Part shown: in pieces, positions 10,701-20,029 of the stretch
Layout of the letters: each line of letters starts with the position of its first letter
Position numbering within the stretch: the first letter of the stretch is position 1
Source: Pseudorhodoferax aquiterrae
Lineage (GTDB): Bacteria > Pseudomonadota > Gammaproteobacteria > Burkholderiales > Burkholderiaceae_C
DNA length: 64,000 nucleotides
Direction of reading: 5' to 3'
Assembly: GCF_014652235.1 (NCBI RefSeq)
Contig: NZ_BMYK01000005.1
Span: 62,001 to 126,000, forward strand
Notes under the pieces: model-generated
The model's database searches: none
Told to the model about the DNA's origin: nothing
Seen by the model: the letters and a program-made list of their open reading frames with translations, nothing else
Made by a program: the position numbers and the translations under genes

Positions 10701-11634
10701 GAGCGACATGGAACGGGCCGTGCTGGAACTCTGGAAGGACGTGCTCAAGGTGCCGACCCTCGGCGTGCAGGACAACTTCTTCGACCTGGGCGGCGATTCG
10801 CTGGCGGCCGTCAACATGATGAGCGGGCTGGAGAAACTCGTCGGGCGCCAGGTGCCGCTGTACCTCATCACCGAGCACCCCACCGTGGAGAGCCTGGCGG
10901 CCGCGCTGCAGCAGCACAGCACCACGCCGGGCCTGCTGCTGCCGCTGGGCGGCAACGGCCGCGTGCCGCTGTACCTGGCGGCCTCGGGCCACGGCGACCT
11001 GCTGCGGCTGCAGAACCTGGGGCCGGCCATGGGCGAGGCCTGCAGCCTGTACATGCTGCAGCCGCCGCCGGACCAGCCGATCGGCACCATCGCCGAACTG
11101 GCCGCCATGTACGCCGACCGCATCCAGGCCCAGGCGCTGGAGCAGGGCTTCGACGGTGGCTGGGTGGCCGGCTTCTCGGTGGCTGGCATGGCCGCGCTCG
11201 AAACCGCGCGGCTGCTGCGTGCGCGCGGCTGGCCCGTGCGCGGCCTGGTGCTGCTGGACACCACCTATCCCAGCTCGGTGCTGGGCGGCACCCGGGCCTG
11301 GCGTGCCGCCGGCTGGGTGGTGCGGCACTTCCACATCCAGGACCTGACCATGAACGGCCGCCGGCTCGACGCCATGTTCAACGACCCCGGCCTCGTGAGC
11401 CAGGTCATGGCGCTGCGCGGCTACAAGCCCGTGGCCTACGACGGGCCCACGCTGCTGGTGCGCACCTCCGGCCTGCGCACCTGGGACCGCTGGCTGTTCA
11501 AGCCCTGGCGCCGGCTCATCGGCCGGCATCTGCAGGAGGTGGAGATCGCCGGCATGCACGGCACCATGTTCGACGAGCGGCATGTGGCCGAACTGGCCGC
11601 GGCGCTGCGCGAGCGCATGGAGCGGGGCACGTGA
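7768..11634 (+). CDS. single-module nonribosomal peptide synthetase (C-A-T-TE)
   Basis: 1288 residues from the ATG at 7768 (MDAPVALAEPRTD); the frame is open further upstream but there it only shadows the patatin gene. Condensation domain, about 20-450, with HHLVMDGWG at 148-156 (intact HHxxxDG). Adenylation domain, about 470-965, with LFTSGSTGRPKG (about 625), NVYGPTEATI (about 765), YRTGDRG and the lysine motif GTGKIDYKQL. Carrier domain with phosphopantetheine Ser1011 in LGGDSLAAV. Thioesterase with nucleophile Ser1137 in GFSVAG and candidate His1264 in GMHGTM. One module with its own release domain suggests it acylates or condenses a single amino acid and releases it; the product is unknown. 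No phosphopantetheinyl transferase, export or tailoring gene is nearby. The stop overlaps the next gene. Confidence 0.92.
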   Translation: MDAPVALAEPRTDSETKDALALSLSQREVWLDQRAWPGSAHLNIGGGAFLVGLLDLAVFRRALAHLVAENEALRLAPLPDGRQRLLAPTEEPALEVVDLGDTEDPKEAMRRWWQQRMTEPFVLDGRSPWRFALLRASDQLHGLTIQFHHLVMDGWGTSQVMRRWAEIHNALLAGEPPPLSSVPHYSTFIAESNAYRSSEGFERDKRYWRERIPELPTPLIERRFSQARPDTLPPASLAFHRVPRADYERLRRHATEQGQTVFNLVLAALVLYFARICERSDVIVGVPSLNRGGRRYTDTLGMFVGVVPIRIELTPQMPVAELIANVGASMRAALRHPRYPISELGRELQMIRANRDGLFDVLLSFERQDYAVSFGAAQLVESRQLFSGVARFPLGVTVCEFHPTQDVELALEASAACFSAGETELLGRRVWHLVEAIMAAAPGASVDSIELLPPEERWHVVSGQHKDVAWHQVVLPFVNLFEYQAALRPEAVALVWDGGSLDYLALDRHANRLARQLVERGAGRDVVVAMALERSPELVVSLLAIAKAGAAFLPLDVDAPLARLASILQESGAAALVIQPRHADRLGGLHGNTLVLDPLGEELFDVNATDLPPRRPAASDLAYVLFTSGSTGRPKGVAIEHGMLSRRLMWLSRAWAVDARDRSGQGTQATFDPSLIELLLPLIHGASVALPPPGRLLPEMLADFALRHGVTFMAFVPSTLARFLDAAAGRPGLKLRVACCGGEVLPPELASRFIGVTGGRLFNVYGPTEATIFATAWECEAQRSHAALPIGRPIDDTRIYVLDAGLRPLPLGVAGEIFIGGAAVARGYLHRPELDAQAFVPDPFHAGERMYRTGDRGWLASDGHLHFVGRLDRQVKLRGYRIELGEIESALLAIDGVVQAAAALRELRGKPAIHAWAQAPGQSAERLHALLRARLPDYMLPASITLLSELPSSGTGKIDYKQLPDPVAQPSAGARAPASDMERAVLELWKDVLKVPTLGVQDNFFDLGGDSLAAVNMMSGLEKLVGRQVPLYLITEHPTVESLAAALQQHSTTPGLLLPLGGNGRVPLYLAASGHGDLLRLQNLGPAMGEACSLYMLQPPPDQPIGTIAELAAMYADRIQAQALEQGFDGGWVAGFSVAGMAALETARLLRARGWPVRGLVLLDTTYPSSVLGGTRAWRAAGWVVRHFHIQDLTMNGRRLDAMFNDPGLVSQVMALRGYKPVAYDGPTLLVRTSGLRTWDRWLFKPWRRLIGRHLQEVEIAGMHGTMFDERHVAELAAALRERMERGT

Positions 11635-12335
11635 GCGCAGGCCACGGCCTGCGCGGCCGGCTCTGGGCTCTGGTGCTGACCCTGGCCGTGCTGATCGGCC
11701 TGGCCGTGGCCTGGACCTGGTCCCCCATGCGCGAGTGGCTGGACGTGGACCGCATCGTGGACGGGCTGCAGGCGCTCGGCGCGTCCTTCGGCCCCGTCGC
11801 CGCAGTCGCGGGCCTGAGCCTGGCGCTGGTGCTGGCCGTGCCGCTGACCTTCCTGACGCTGGTGACGCTGGTGGCCTTCGGGCCCTGGACCGGCTTCGTC
11901 ACCTGCATGGCCGGTGCGCTGGTCGCGGCCGCCGCCAGCCACGGCCTGGGTTCACTGCTGGGACGCGAGGTGGTGCAGCGGCTGGGCGGGCCGCGCGTGA
12001 ACGCCGTGAGCCAGCGCCTGGCCGACCATGGCCTCTTGGCCGTGATCGCGATCCGCATGGTGCCGGTGGCGCCGTTCGCCATCGTCAACATGGTGGCCGG
12101 GGCCTCGCACATCAGCCTGCGCCACATGCTGCTCGGCACCTTCCTGGGCATGGCGCCCGGCACGCTGGTGATGGCCTTCTTCGTCGACCAGATCGTGGCG
12201 GCCCTGCGCAACCCCGGGCCGCTGACCTATGCCCTGATCGCGGGCACGCTGCTGCTGATCGTGGGCGCCGGCTTCGGCGCAAAGCGCTGGGTGCAGCGCG
12301 TGGAGGCGCAGCGCGGTCTCAGAGAACCCGGTTGA
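11631..12335 (+). CDS. TVP38/TMEM64 (VTT/DedA-like) inner-membrane protein
   Basis: 234 residues. The start is the GTG at 11631, overlapping the TGA of the NRPS gene. Strongly hydrophobic, with about six membrane segments. The central part, with a phenylalanine/glycine-rich FGPWTGF, GSLLGR and RMVPVAPFAIVNMVAGAS, is the conserved VTT core. Related proteins act in membrane lipid scrambling, flippase-like transport or membrane homeostasis, but the substrate of this family is rarely known. Third gene of an overlapping set with a phospholipase and an NRPS, suggesting a shared lipid-related role (inference). Its last 17 bases overlap the convergent gene on the other strand. Confidence 0.85.
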   Translation: MSAGHGLRGRLWALVLTLAVLIGLAVAWTWSPMREWLDVDRIVDGLQALGASFGPVAAVAGLSLALVLAVPLTFLTLVTLVAFGPWTGFVTCMAGALVAAAASHGLGSLLGREVVQRLGGPRVNAVSQRLADHGLLAVIAIRMVPVAPFAIVNMVAGASHISLRHMLLGTFLGMAPGTLVMAFFVDQIVAALRNPGPLTYALIAGTLLLIVGAGFGAKRWVQRVEAQRGLREPG

Positions 12336-13368
12336 ACCAGGCCAGCGACAGGCCGGCCGAGACCAGCGCCAGCAGCGCGCCGGCCAGTGCCAGCAGCGCC
12401 GAGATCTCGGTTTCCTTCTTCTCCACGGTCAGCCGCGAGCTCAGCGTCTGGTAGACCTTGCGCAGGTTCTCGGCCGAGCCGGCATAGAAGTACTCGGCCT
12501 GGGTGCGCGTGGCCACGGCCTTGAGCGTCTCCTCGTCCAGCCGCACGCGCATGGACCAGCCCTCGAAACCGATGGTCTCGCCGTCCACGGTGCCGATGCC
12601 CACGGTGTAGACCCGCACGCCGCGGTCGGCCGCCATCTTGGCGGCCTCCAGCGTGTCCACGCCCGTGGTGCGTTGGCCGTCGGTCAGGAGGATGATGGCG
12701 GCCGAGTCGTAGGAGCCGGGCGCCACCGGCGTGAATTCCTTGACCTCGCCCTTGGCCGCCAGTTCCTTGTCCAGGGGCACGCCGCGCGGGCGCTCGCGGC
12801 CGTAGGTCATGGCACCCACGTCGATGCCGGCATCGGGGAACAGCTCGGCCAGCGACACCACGATGGCGCTGCCGATGGCCGTGGCGCGTTGCAGCTGGAA
12901 CTTGTCGATGGCCACCACCAGGTCCTCGCGCGACAGCGTGGCCGGCTGCACCACCTGGGCCGTGCCGGCGAAGGCCACGATGCCCACGCGCACATGGCGC
13001 GGCAGGTCGGCGATGAACGCCTTGGCCGCGTTTTGTGCCGCCACCAGGCGGTTGGGCTGCACGTCGGTGGCCCGCATGCTGCCCGACACGTCCATGGCCA
13101 GGATGATGGTCTCCTGCTGCGAGGGCAGGCTGATCACGGCCATGGGCCGGGCCGCCGCCACGACCAGCGCGCACAGGGCCAGCAGGAACAGCACCGGCGG
13201 CACGTGGCGCTTGAGGCCCTGGCGCACGCCCATGGCCTCGCGCACGATGGACAGGCTGGCGTAGCGCAGCGCGGTCTTCTTGCGCCGGCGCAGCAGCCAG
13301 ACGTAGAGCAGCACCAGCAGCGGCGTGAGCAGCAGCAGCCAGAGGAACTGGGGCCAGAGGAAGTTCAT
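12319..13368 (-). CDS. von Willebrand factor A domain membrane protein (BatA-like)
   Basis: 349 residues (MNFLWPQFLWLLLL). Two N-terminal membrane segments (about 5-26 and 57-78), a VWA domain with a metal-ion-dependent adhesion site DVSGS at 93-97, and a C-terminal membrane helix (about 325-345). Members sit beside MoxR ATPases and DUF58 proteins, as here. They are thought to act with MoxR as a chaperone/insertase system for envelope or metalloprotein assembly (family-level inference). Last gene of the minus-strand moxR cluster; 26 bases separate it from the DUF58 gene. The longer open frame into the DUF58 gene is a shadow. Confidence 0.88.
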   Translation of the reverse strand: MNFLWPQFLWLLLLTPLLVLLYVWLLRRRKKTALRYASLSIVREAMGVRQGLKRHVPPVLFLLALCALVVAAARPMAVISLPSQQETIILAMDVSGSMRATDVQPNRLVAAQNAAKAFIADLPRHVRVGIVAFAGTAQVVQPATLSREDLVVAIDKFQLQRATAIGSAIVVSLAELFPDAGIDVGAMTYGRERPRGVPLDKELAAKGEVKEFTPVAPGSYDSAAIILLTDGQRTTGVDTLEAAKMAADRGVRVYTVGIGTVDGETIGFEGWSMRVRLDEETLKAVATRTQAEYFYAGSAENLRKVYQTLSSRLTVEKKETEISALLALAGALLALVSAGLSLAWFNRVL

Positions 13369-13394
13369 GGGCGTTCTCCTCGTGCTGGGGCGTG

Positions 13395-14352
13395 TCAGGC
13401 GGCCGCCAGGGGCCGCAGATGGGTGGGCAGGCCGCCGCCGGCGCCGGACAGCCGGCTGCGCCGGCGGCGCAGTTCGGCGAAGCGCAGGATGGCGGCCGCG
13501 AGATCGTCGTCGGTGGACAGCTCCAGCGTGTCCACGCCGGCTTCGCCGAGCGCCTGGCGCAGTTCGGCCTCGCGCTGCGCGGCGATGCGCGCGAAGCGCT
13601 TGCGGAAACCGGCGTCCGAGGTGTCGACCAGCAGCTGCTCGCCGGTCTCGGCGTCGCGGATCGGGATCAGGCCCAGGTCGGGCAGTTCCAGCTCCAGCGG
13701 GTCGAGCAGGCGCACGGCCAGCACCTCGTGGCGCTGGGCCAGCTGGGCCAGCGGCTTTTCCCAGCCGGGCGCGCTGATGAAGTCGGACACCACGAACACC
13801 GTGGCGCGCCGGCGCATCAGGCCACCGGCCGCCTGCAGCAGCTCGTGCAGGTGCGTCACGCGGCCGGGTTCGGGGGCTTGTCCCGGCGCGGGCAGCATGC
13901 GGTGCAGCAGGTCCAGCACATGCAGGCGGCTGGCGCGCGGCTGCAGCACCTGGTCGAGCCCCGCGCCGTACAGCATGGCGCCGACGCGGTTGCCGTGCCG
14001 CGTGAGCAGCCGCGCCAGCACGGCCACGAAGGCGGCCGAGACCTCGCGCTTCTTCTGCTCGCCCGAACCGAAATCGATGGAGGGCGAAAGGTCGAGCAGG
14101 AACCAGGCCGCCATCTCGCGGTCCTCGGTGAACACGCGCACATGGGGCTGCTGCAGCCGCGCCGTGACGTTCCAGTCGATGTGGCGCACATCGTCGTGGT
14201 GCTGGTACTCGCGCAGGTCCGCGAGGTCCATGCCGGTGCCGCGCATCAGCGTGCGGTAGTCGCCCTGCAGCAGGCCATCGAGCCGGCGCAGCACCGTCCA
14301 TTCGAGCCGGCGCAGCAGGTGCTCGGCCTGCGCGGGCGGGGCGGGCTTGGCT

Positions 14353-14372
<20 letters not shown>
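13395..14372 (-). CDS. DUF58 domain protein
   Basis: 325 residues (MKNSPPEAKPAPPAQ). No membrane segment. The DUF58 core RHIDWNVTAR (about 63-72) is followed by a VWA-like fold (DLSPSIDFGSG), in which the metal-site motif DxSxS is partly kept. It normally partners a MoxR AAA ATPase. The start codon lies within the last bases of the moxR gene (20-base overlap), indicating coupled translation. Biochemical role undetermined for the family. Confidence 0.88.
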
Positions 14373-15360
<988 letters not shown>

Positions 15361-15381
15361 GGACAGGTTCCTCGGGAAGGG

Positions 15382-16296
15382 TCAGAAGGGGTGCAGGCCC
15401 ACGGCCGATGCCGCGTTCTCGATCGGCACGGCGAAGCCGATGCCCAGGAAGGTGCGCTGCTGCGTGGGGTTCAGGATCGCGGTGACGATGCCGACGACCT
15501 GGCCGTCCATGGTCACCAGCGGCCCGCCGGAGTTGCCGGGGTTGGCCGCGGCGTCGAACTGGATCAGGTTGGTCAGCATGTTCTTGCCCTCCGGCGAGCG
15601 GAACGAGCGGCCCAGGCCGGACACCACGCCGGCCGAGGTCGAGGGGCCGATGCCGAACGGAAAGCCCACCGCCACGACCTGGTCGCCCGGCATCAGGTCG
15701 GCCGTGGAGCGCATGGTGGCGGCGATCATGTCGTCCGGGATCTTGTGGGCCTGCAGCACGGCGAGATCGTTCTCGGGCTGCACCCCGGTCACGCTGGCCG
15801 TGGTTTCCATGCCGTCGGAGAAGGTGACCTTGATGGTCTGCGCACCCGAGACCACGTGCAGGTTGGTCAGGATGATGCCCTTGTCGACGATGACCACCCC
15901 CGTGCCCACGCCCTGTTCCACATCCTGCTTGCCGTCCTTGCCCTTGACGAAGCCCATCACGCGCACGACCGAAGGAATGATGGCGGCATAGGCCTTGGCC
16001 GCCGGCGAGGGCAGCACGTTGGTCTCCAGCGTGCGCATGACCGCCGCGTCGATGTCCTTCTGGGTCAGGCTGCGCGCTCCGGGGCGCAGCGCAAGCGTGC
16101 CGGCACCCAGGGCCGCCGCGGCCAGCAGCACGATGGAGGCCCACAGCAGGCGCGGATCGCTCCACCAGCGTTTGCGCGGGGGCGGCGGCGCCGTGGGCAC
16201 GGCTTCGGTGGGTGGGGGGAGGTTGGGGGCAGCGTCGCCATCCGGCGGCGCGGGCCGGGCATGGGATGCACTGCTGTAAAGAGCCGGCCTACGCAT
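15382..16296 (-). CDS. membrane-anchored trypsin-like serine protease (S1C/HtrA-like, no PDZ)
   Basis: 304 residues. A proline-rich cytoplasmic N terminus (about 1-45), one membrane helix (about 51-69) and a periplasmic chymotrypsin-fold domain with the full triad: His147 in LTNLHVV, Asp177 in ENDLAV, Ser256 in GNSGGPL. It ends soon after the protease domain, so unlike DegP/DegS there is no PDZ domain. Probably degrades or processes envelope proteins. Upstream of moxR by 21 bases on the same strand, so likely in that operon. The 161 bases before it are divergent from the TatD gene. Confidence 0.88.
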   Translation of the reverse strand: MRRPALYSSASHARPAPPDGDAAPNLPPPTEAVPTAPPPPRKRWWSDPRLLWASIVLLAAAALGAGTLALRPGARSLTQKDIDAAVMRTLETNVLPSPAAKAYAAIIPSVVRVMGFVKGKDGKQDVEQGVGTGVVIVDKGIILTNLHVVSGAQTIKVTFSDGMETTASVTGVQPENDLAVLQAHKIPDDMIAATMRSTADLMPGDQVVAVGFPFGIGPSTSAGVVSGLGRSFRSPEGKNMLTNLIQFDAAANPGNSGGPLVTMDGQVVGIVTAILNPTQQRTFLGIGFAVPIENAASAVGLHPF

Positions 16297-16457
16297 CGGG
16301 GATCACCTGTGATGGGACGTTGTGCGGAGCTACGCAATGACAGTACCACGGTTCATTCCTGGGCGCATCCCCGGCCGGACGCCAGCCCCCATGCGATGTA
16401 CGGCGATGGGCACCAGGGCCGTGCGGTGGCTGGGAGCCCGCGCGCTACAGTGGTGCC

Positions 16458-17345
16458 ATGCCCTGGATCGACACCCATTGCCACCTGGATGCGCCCGAGT
16501 TCGGCCAGGACCACCAGCTGGCGCTGGCCGCGCGGGCCCAGGCGGCGGAGCGCGGCGTGGCCCTGTGCGTGGTGCCCGCCGTCGGCGTCTTCGATTTCGA
16601 CACCGTGCGCGCCTTCGCGCACCGCACGGGCGACGCCTATGCGCTGGGCATCCATCCGCTGCTCGTGCCGCGCGCCGACGACGGCGACCTGGGCCGGCTG
16701 GACGCGGCCCTGGCAGCCCGTGCCGGCGACCCGCGGCTGGTGGCCGTGGGCGAGATCGGACTGGACTTCTTCGTGCCGGAACTGACTGAACCGGCCATGC
16801 GCGCGCGCCAGCTGCACTTTTTTCGCACGCAGTTGCAACTGGCGCGGCGCCACGGCCTGCCCGTCATCGTGCACACGCGGCGCAGCGTCGACCAGGTGCT
16901 GCGCCAGCTGCGCGAGGTGGGTGGGGGCCGCCCCTGGGAGGGCATCGCCCATGCCTTCAACGGCAGCCTGCAGCAGGCCCAGGCCGTGCTGGCCCAGGGC
17001 CTCAAGCTCGGCTTCGGCGGCGCCATGACCTTCGACACGGCGCGCCAGCTGCGCCAGCTGGCGACGGGGCTGCCGTTGGAGTCCATCGTCCTGGAGACCG
17101 ACGCGCCCGACATCCCGCCCCAATGGCTCTACGTGCGGCAGTCCGAGCGCGCCGCCGGCCGGCCGCAGAGCCTCAACACGCCCGCCGAACTGCCGCGCAT
17201 CGCCGAGACACTGGTGGCGCTGCGCGGCCTGCCGCTGGACGCCATCGCGGCCGCCACCACCGCCAACGCGCTCGCGGCGCTGCCACGCCTGGGGGCGCTG
17301 CTGCCGGCGCAGGCCACAATCGCGGGCGATGACCAAAGCCGCTAA
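16458..17345 (+). CDS. TatD-family metal-dependent hydrolase (putative DNase)
   Basis: 295 residues (MPWIDTHCHLDAPEFG). The TIM-barrel metallohydrolase motifs DTHCHLD (5-10), VGEIGLD, IVHTRRS and ETDAPDIPP are intact. TatD/YjjV-type enzymes are cytoplasmic, divalent-metal-dependent 3'-5' exonucleases linked to DNA repair. The 3' end overlaps the following methyltransferase-like gene by 17 bases. Confidence 0.92.
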   Translation: MPWIDTHCHLDAPEFGQDHQLALAARAQAAERGVALCVVPAVGVFDFDTVRAFAHRTGDAYALGIHPLLVPRADDGDLGRLDAALAARAGDPRLVAVGEIGLDFFVPELTEPAMRARQLHFFRTQLQLARRHGLPVIVHTRRSVDQVLRQLREVGGGRPWEGIAHAFNGSLQQAQAVLAQGLKLGFGGAMTFDTARQLRQLATGLPLESIVLETDAPDIPPQWLYVRQSERAAGRPQSLNTPAELPRIAETLVALRGLPLDAIAAATTANALAALPRLGALLPAQATIAGDDQSR

Positions 17346-18117
17346 ATCCGCCGCCGCACGCCGTGCCCAGCCGGCGCTGCCCGAGGTGCAGTTCGCCGAC
17401 GACGGCGTGGTGCGCACGCTGCACCTGGGCACCGAATGGGTGCAGGGCTCGATGCTGATCGACAAGCCCTTCGACATCGAACTCGAGTACGTGCAGCGCA
17501 TGATGGCCTGGCTGCTGTTCGTGCCCGCCGACGGCATCACCAGGCGCCACGCCATGCAGCTGGGCCTGGGTGCTGGCGCGCTGACCAAGTTCTGCCACAA
17601 GAAGCTGCGCATGCGCACCACGGTGATCGAACTGAACCCGCAGGTGATCGCGGCCTGCCGCGGCTGGTTCAAGCTGCCGCCGGACGACGCGCGCTTGCAG
17701 GTGCGCCTGGCCGACGCGGGCCTGGCGGTGCTGGACGCCACGCTGCACGGCACGGTCGATGCGCTGCAGGTCGACCTGTACGACCAGGAGGCGGCCTCGC
17801 CCGTGCTCGACAGCGCCGACTTCTATGCCGACTGCCGCCGCCTGCTGACCGAGGAGGGCGCCATGACGGTCAACCTGTTCGGTCGCTCGTCGAGCTACGA
17901 GGCCAGCCTGGCCCGCATTGCCGAGGCCTTCGGCGAGCGCTCGGTCTGGGCCTTCCGGCCCACGCGCGAGGGCAACACCGTGGTGCTGGCCCAGCGCGAA
18001 GCCAGCCGGCCCGAGCGCGCCGACCTGCTCGCGCGCGCGGCCGAGATCGAATCGCGCTGGGGCCTGCCGGCGCGCAAGTGGCTGCGCGTGTTCGGCCCGG
18101 TGGCCCCCTCGCCATGA
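17329..18117 (+). CDS. spermidine synthase-like SAM-fold protein
   Basis: 262 residues. A Rossmann-type aminopropyl/methyltransferase core with GLGAGALTKF, the acidic strand-end TVIELNPQVI and LQVDLYDQEA resembles SpeE-like proteins of Burkholderiales annotated as spermidine synthase-like. Without the surrounding speD gene and with a short N terminus, true aminopropyl transfer is uncertain. It overlaps the TatD gene and, by 4 bases (ATGA), the ATPase gene after it. Confidence 0.78.
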   Translation: MTKAAKSAAARRAQPALPEVQFADDGVVRTLHLGTEWVQGSMLIDKPFDIELEYVQRMMAWLLFVPADGITRRHAMQLGLGAGALTKFCHKKLRMRTTVIELNPQVIAACRGWFKLPPDDARLQVRLADAGLAVLDATLHGTVDALQVDLYDQEAASPVLDSADFYADCRRLLTEEGAMTVNLFGRSSSYEASLARIAEAFGERSVWAFRPTREGNTVVLAQREASRPERADLLARAAEIESRWGLPARKWLRVFGPVAPSP

Positions 18118-19892
18118 CACAGGCTTACGTCGGTCCGGTCACCTGGCGCCTGCTGGTCGACTGGCTGGCCGCCGACGGCGTGATCTCGGCCGAGGAACAC
18201 CGGCGCACCGTGGCGCGCTGCGCGCAGGCCGAGAGCGCGCAGCCAGCCCTGGTGCGGCTGGCCAGCGTGGCCATGGCGCGCGCCGCCGACGGCAAGCCGC
18301 TGGACATCGAGATGCTGGCCGAGTGGCTGGCCGGCCGCGCCGGCCTGCCCTACCAGCGCATCGACCCGCTCAAGGTCGACGTGGGCAAGGTGGCCGACAC
18401 CATGAGCGCCGTCTACGCGGAGCGCCACAAGGTGCTGCCGCTGCAGGTGGGCGCGGCCGAGGTGGTGGTGGCCACGGCCGAGCCCTTCGTCAGCGACTGG
18501 GTGCCCGAGGTCGAGCGCCAGTCGCGCCGCAGCGTGCGCCGCGTGGTCGCCAACCCGCTGGACATCCAGCGCTACACGGCCGAGTTCTTCGCGCTGGCCA
18601 AATCGGTGCGCGCGGCGCAGAAGGCCGGTGGCAGCGCGGGCCTGGCCAGCTTCGAGCAGCTCGTCGAGCTCGGCAAGTCCAACAAGCAGCTGGACGCCAA
18701 CGACCAGGGCGTGGTGCAGCTGGTGGATTGGCTCTGGCAGTACGCGTTCAACCAGCGCGCCAGCGACATCCACCTGGAGCCGCGGCGCGAGCAGGGCGTG
18801 ATCCGCTTTCGCATCGACGGCGTGCTGCACCCGGTGTACCAGATGCCCATGGGCGTCATGAACGCCGTGGTCGCGCGCGTCAAGCTGCTGGGCCGCATGG
18901 ACGTGGTGGAAAAGCGCCGGCCGCAGGACGGCCGCATCAAGACGCGCAACCCCCGGGGCGACGAGATCGAGATGCGCCTGTCCACCTTGCCCACGGCCTT
19001 CGGCGAGAAGATGGTGATGCGGATCTTCGACCCCGACACCGCCGTCAAGGACCTGGACGCGCTGGGCTTCTCGCCGCACGATGCCCAGCGCTGGGAGGCG
19101 CTGGTGCGCCAGCCGCACGGCGTGGTCCTGGTCACCGGGCCGACCGGCTCGGGCAAGACCACCACGCTGTATTCCACGCTCAAGCGCGTGGCGACCGAGG
19201 CGCTCAACGTCAGCACCATCGAAGACCCGATCGAGATGATCGAACCGGCCTTCAACCAGACCCAGGTGCAGCCGCAGCTGGACTTCGATTTCGCCGAGGG
19301 CCTGCGCGCGCTCATGCGCCAGGACCCGGACGTGATCATGGTTGGCGAGATCCGCGACCTGCCCACGGCCGAGATGGCGGTGCAGGCCGCGCTGACCGGC
19401 CACTTGGTGTTCTCCACCTTGCACACCAACGATGCGCCGGCGGCCCTCACGCGGCTCATGGAACTGGGCGTGCCGCCCTACCTGCTCAACGCCACCGTGC
19501 TGGGCGTGCTGGCCCAGCGCCTGGTGCGCGTGCTGTGCCGGCATTGCCGCGCGCCCGACGAGGGCACCACGGCCGAGACGCTGAACCGCATGGTCCACCC
19601 CTGGCGCATCACCGGCGCCTGCACGCCCTACAAGCCGGTCGGCTGCCTGGAGTGCCGCATGACAGGCTTCATGGGCCGCATGGGTCTGTACGAGCTGCTG
19701 ACCGTCAGCGAAAGCTTCAAGGACAAGCTGGCCCAGGCCGGCGTCCAGCCCTCGGCGTTGCGCCGCCAGGCACTGGTCGATGGCATGCGGCCGCTGCGCC
19801 TGGCCGGTGCCCTGCGCGTGGCCGAAGGGCTCACCACCATGGCCGAGGTGCTCAGCGCCACGCCGCCGCTCGAGCCACCGCCGGCGGCGTGA
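18114..19892 (+). CDS. GspE/PilB-family secretion ATPase (orphan)
   Basis: 592 residues from the ATG at 18114 (MTQAYVGPVTWRLLVDW), which overlaps the previous stop. An N-terminal GspE_N-type domain; then the ATPase domain with Walker A GPTGSGKTTT (about 342), the Asp box STIEDPIE, Walker B DVIMVGEIRD and the His box GHLVFSTLHTND. A zinc tetracysteine site is present: C475, C478, C511, C514. This is the hexameric motor of type II secretion or type IV pilus assembly. No gspD/F/G or pilC/pilA gene is nearby, so it either serves a distant apparatus or a specialised one. Confidence 0.9.
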   Translation: MTQAYVGPVTWRLLVDWLAADGVISAEEHRRTVARCAQAESAQPALVRLASVAMARAADGKPLDIEMLAEWLAGRAGLPYQRIDPLKVDVGKVADTMSAVYAERHKVLPLQVGAAEVVVATAEPFVSDWVPEVERQSRRSVRRVVANPLDIQRYTAEFFALAKSVRAAQKAGGSAGLASFEQLVELGKSNKQLDANDQGVVQLVDWLWQYAFNQRASDIHLEPRREQGVIRFRIDGVLHPVYQMPMGVMNAVVARVKLLGRMDVVEKRRPQDGRIKTRNPRGDEIEMRLSTLPTAFGEKMVMRIFDPDTAVKDLDALGFSPHDAQRWEALVRQPHGVVLVTGPTGSGKTTTLYSTLKRVATEALNVSTIEDPIEMIEPAFNQTQVQPQLDFDFAEGLRALMRQDPDVIMVGEIRDLPTAEMAVQAALTGHLVFSTLHTNDAPAALTRLMELGVPPYLLNATVLGVLAQRLVRVLCRHCRAPDEGTTAETLNRMVHPWRITGACTPYKPVGCLECRMTGFMGRMGLYELLTVSESFKDKLAQAGVQPSALRRQALVDGMRPLRLAGALRVAEGLTTMAEVLSATPPLEPPPAA

Positions 19893-19950
19893 CCAAGCGT
19901 CACAAAACGCTGTTGCAAGGCCGCCAAGCGTCAGGCGGACGTCAGCAAGC

Positions 19951-19969
19951 ATGTAGGTGGAATCCACAT
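19951..19969. repeat. imperfect palindrome upstream of tctBA
   Basis: GTGGA (19957-19961) and TCCAC (19963-19967) flank one base, with further partial symmetry (ATGT on the left, AT on the right), about 60 bases before the tctB start. Position and size fit a regulator operator, but there is no second copy to support it. Confidence 0.2.
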
Positions 19970-20029
19970 CTTTCGGGCTTTTGAATGCGCCCACAATCGC
20001 GCCACCTTTCAGTTCGAGGAGGCATTTTT

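Noticed and set aside
7744-11583. 1279-residue open frame on the minus strand opposite the NRPS gene
   Set aside because: It is a high-GC shadow: composition dominated by His, Gln, Arg and Gly with no domain, while the plus strand has all NRPS motifs.
12319-14301. 660-residue version of the VWA protein
   Set aside because: The upstream part overlaps the DUF58 gene in another frame and is Arg/Ala-rich noise; the start at 13368 gives the expected membrane anchor.
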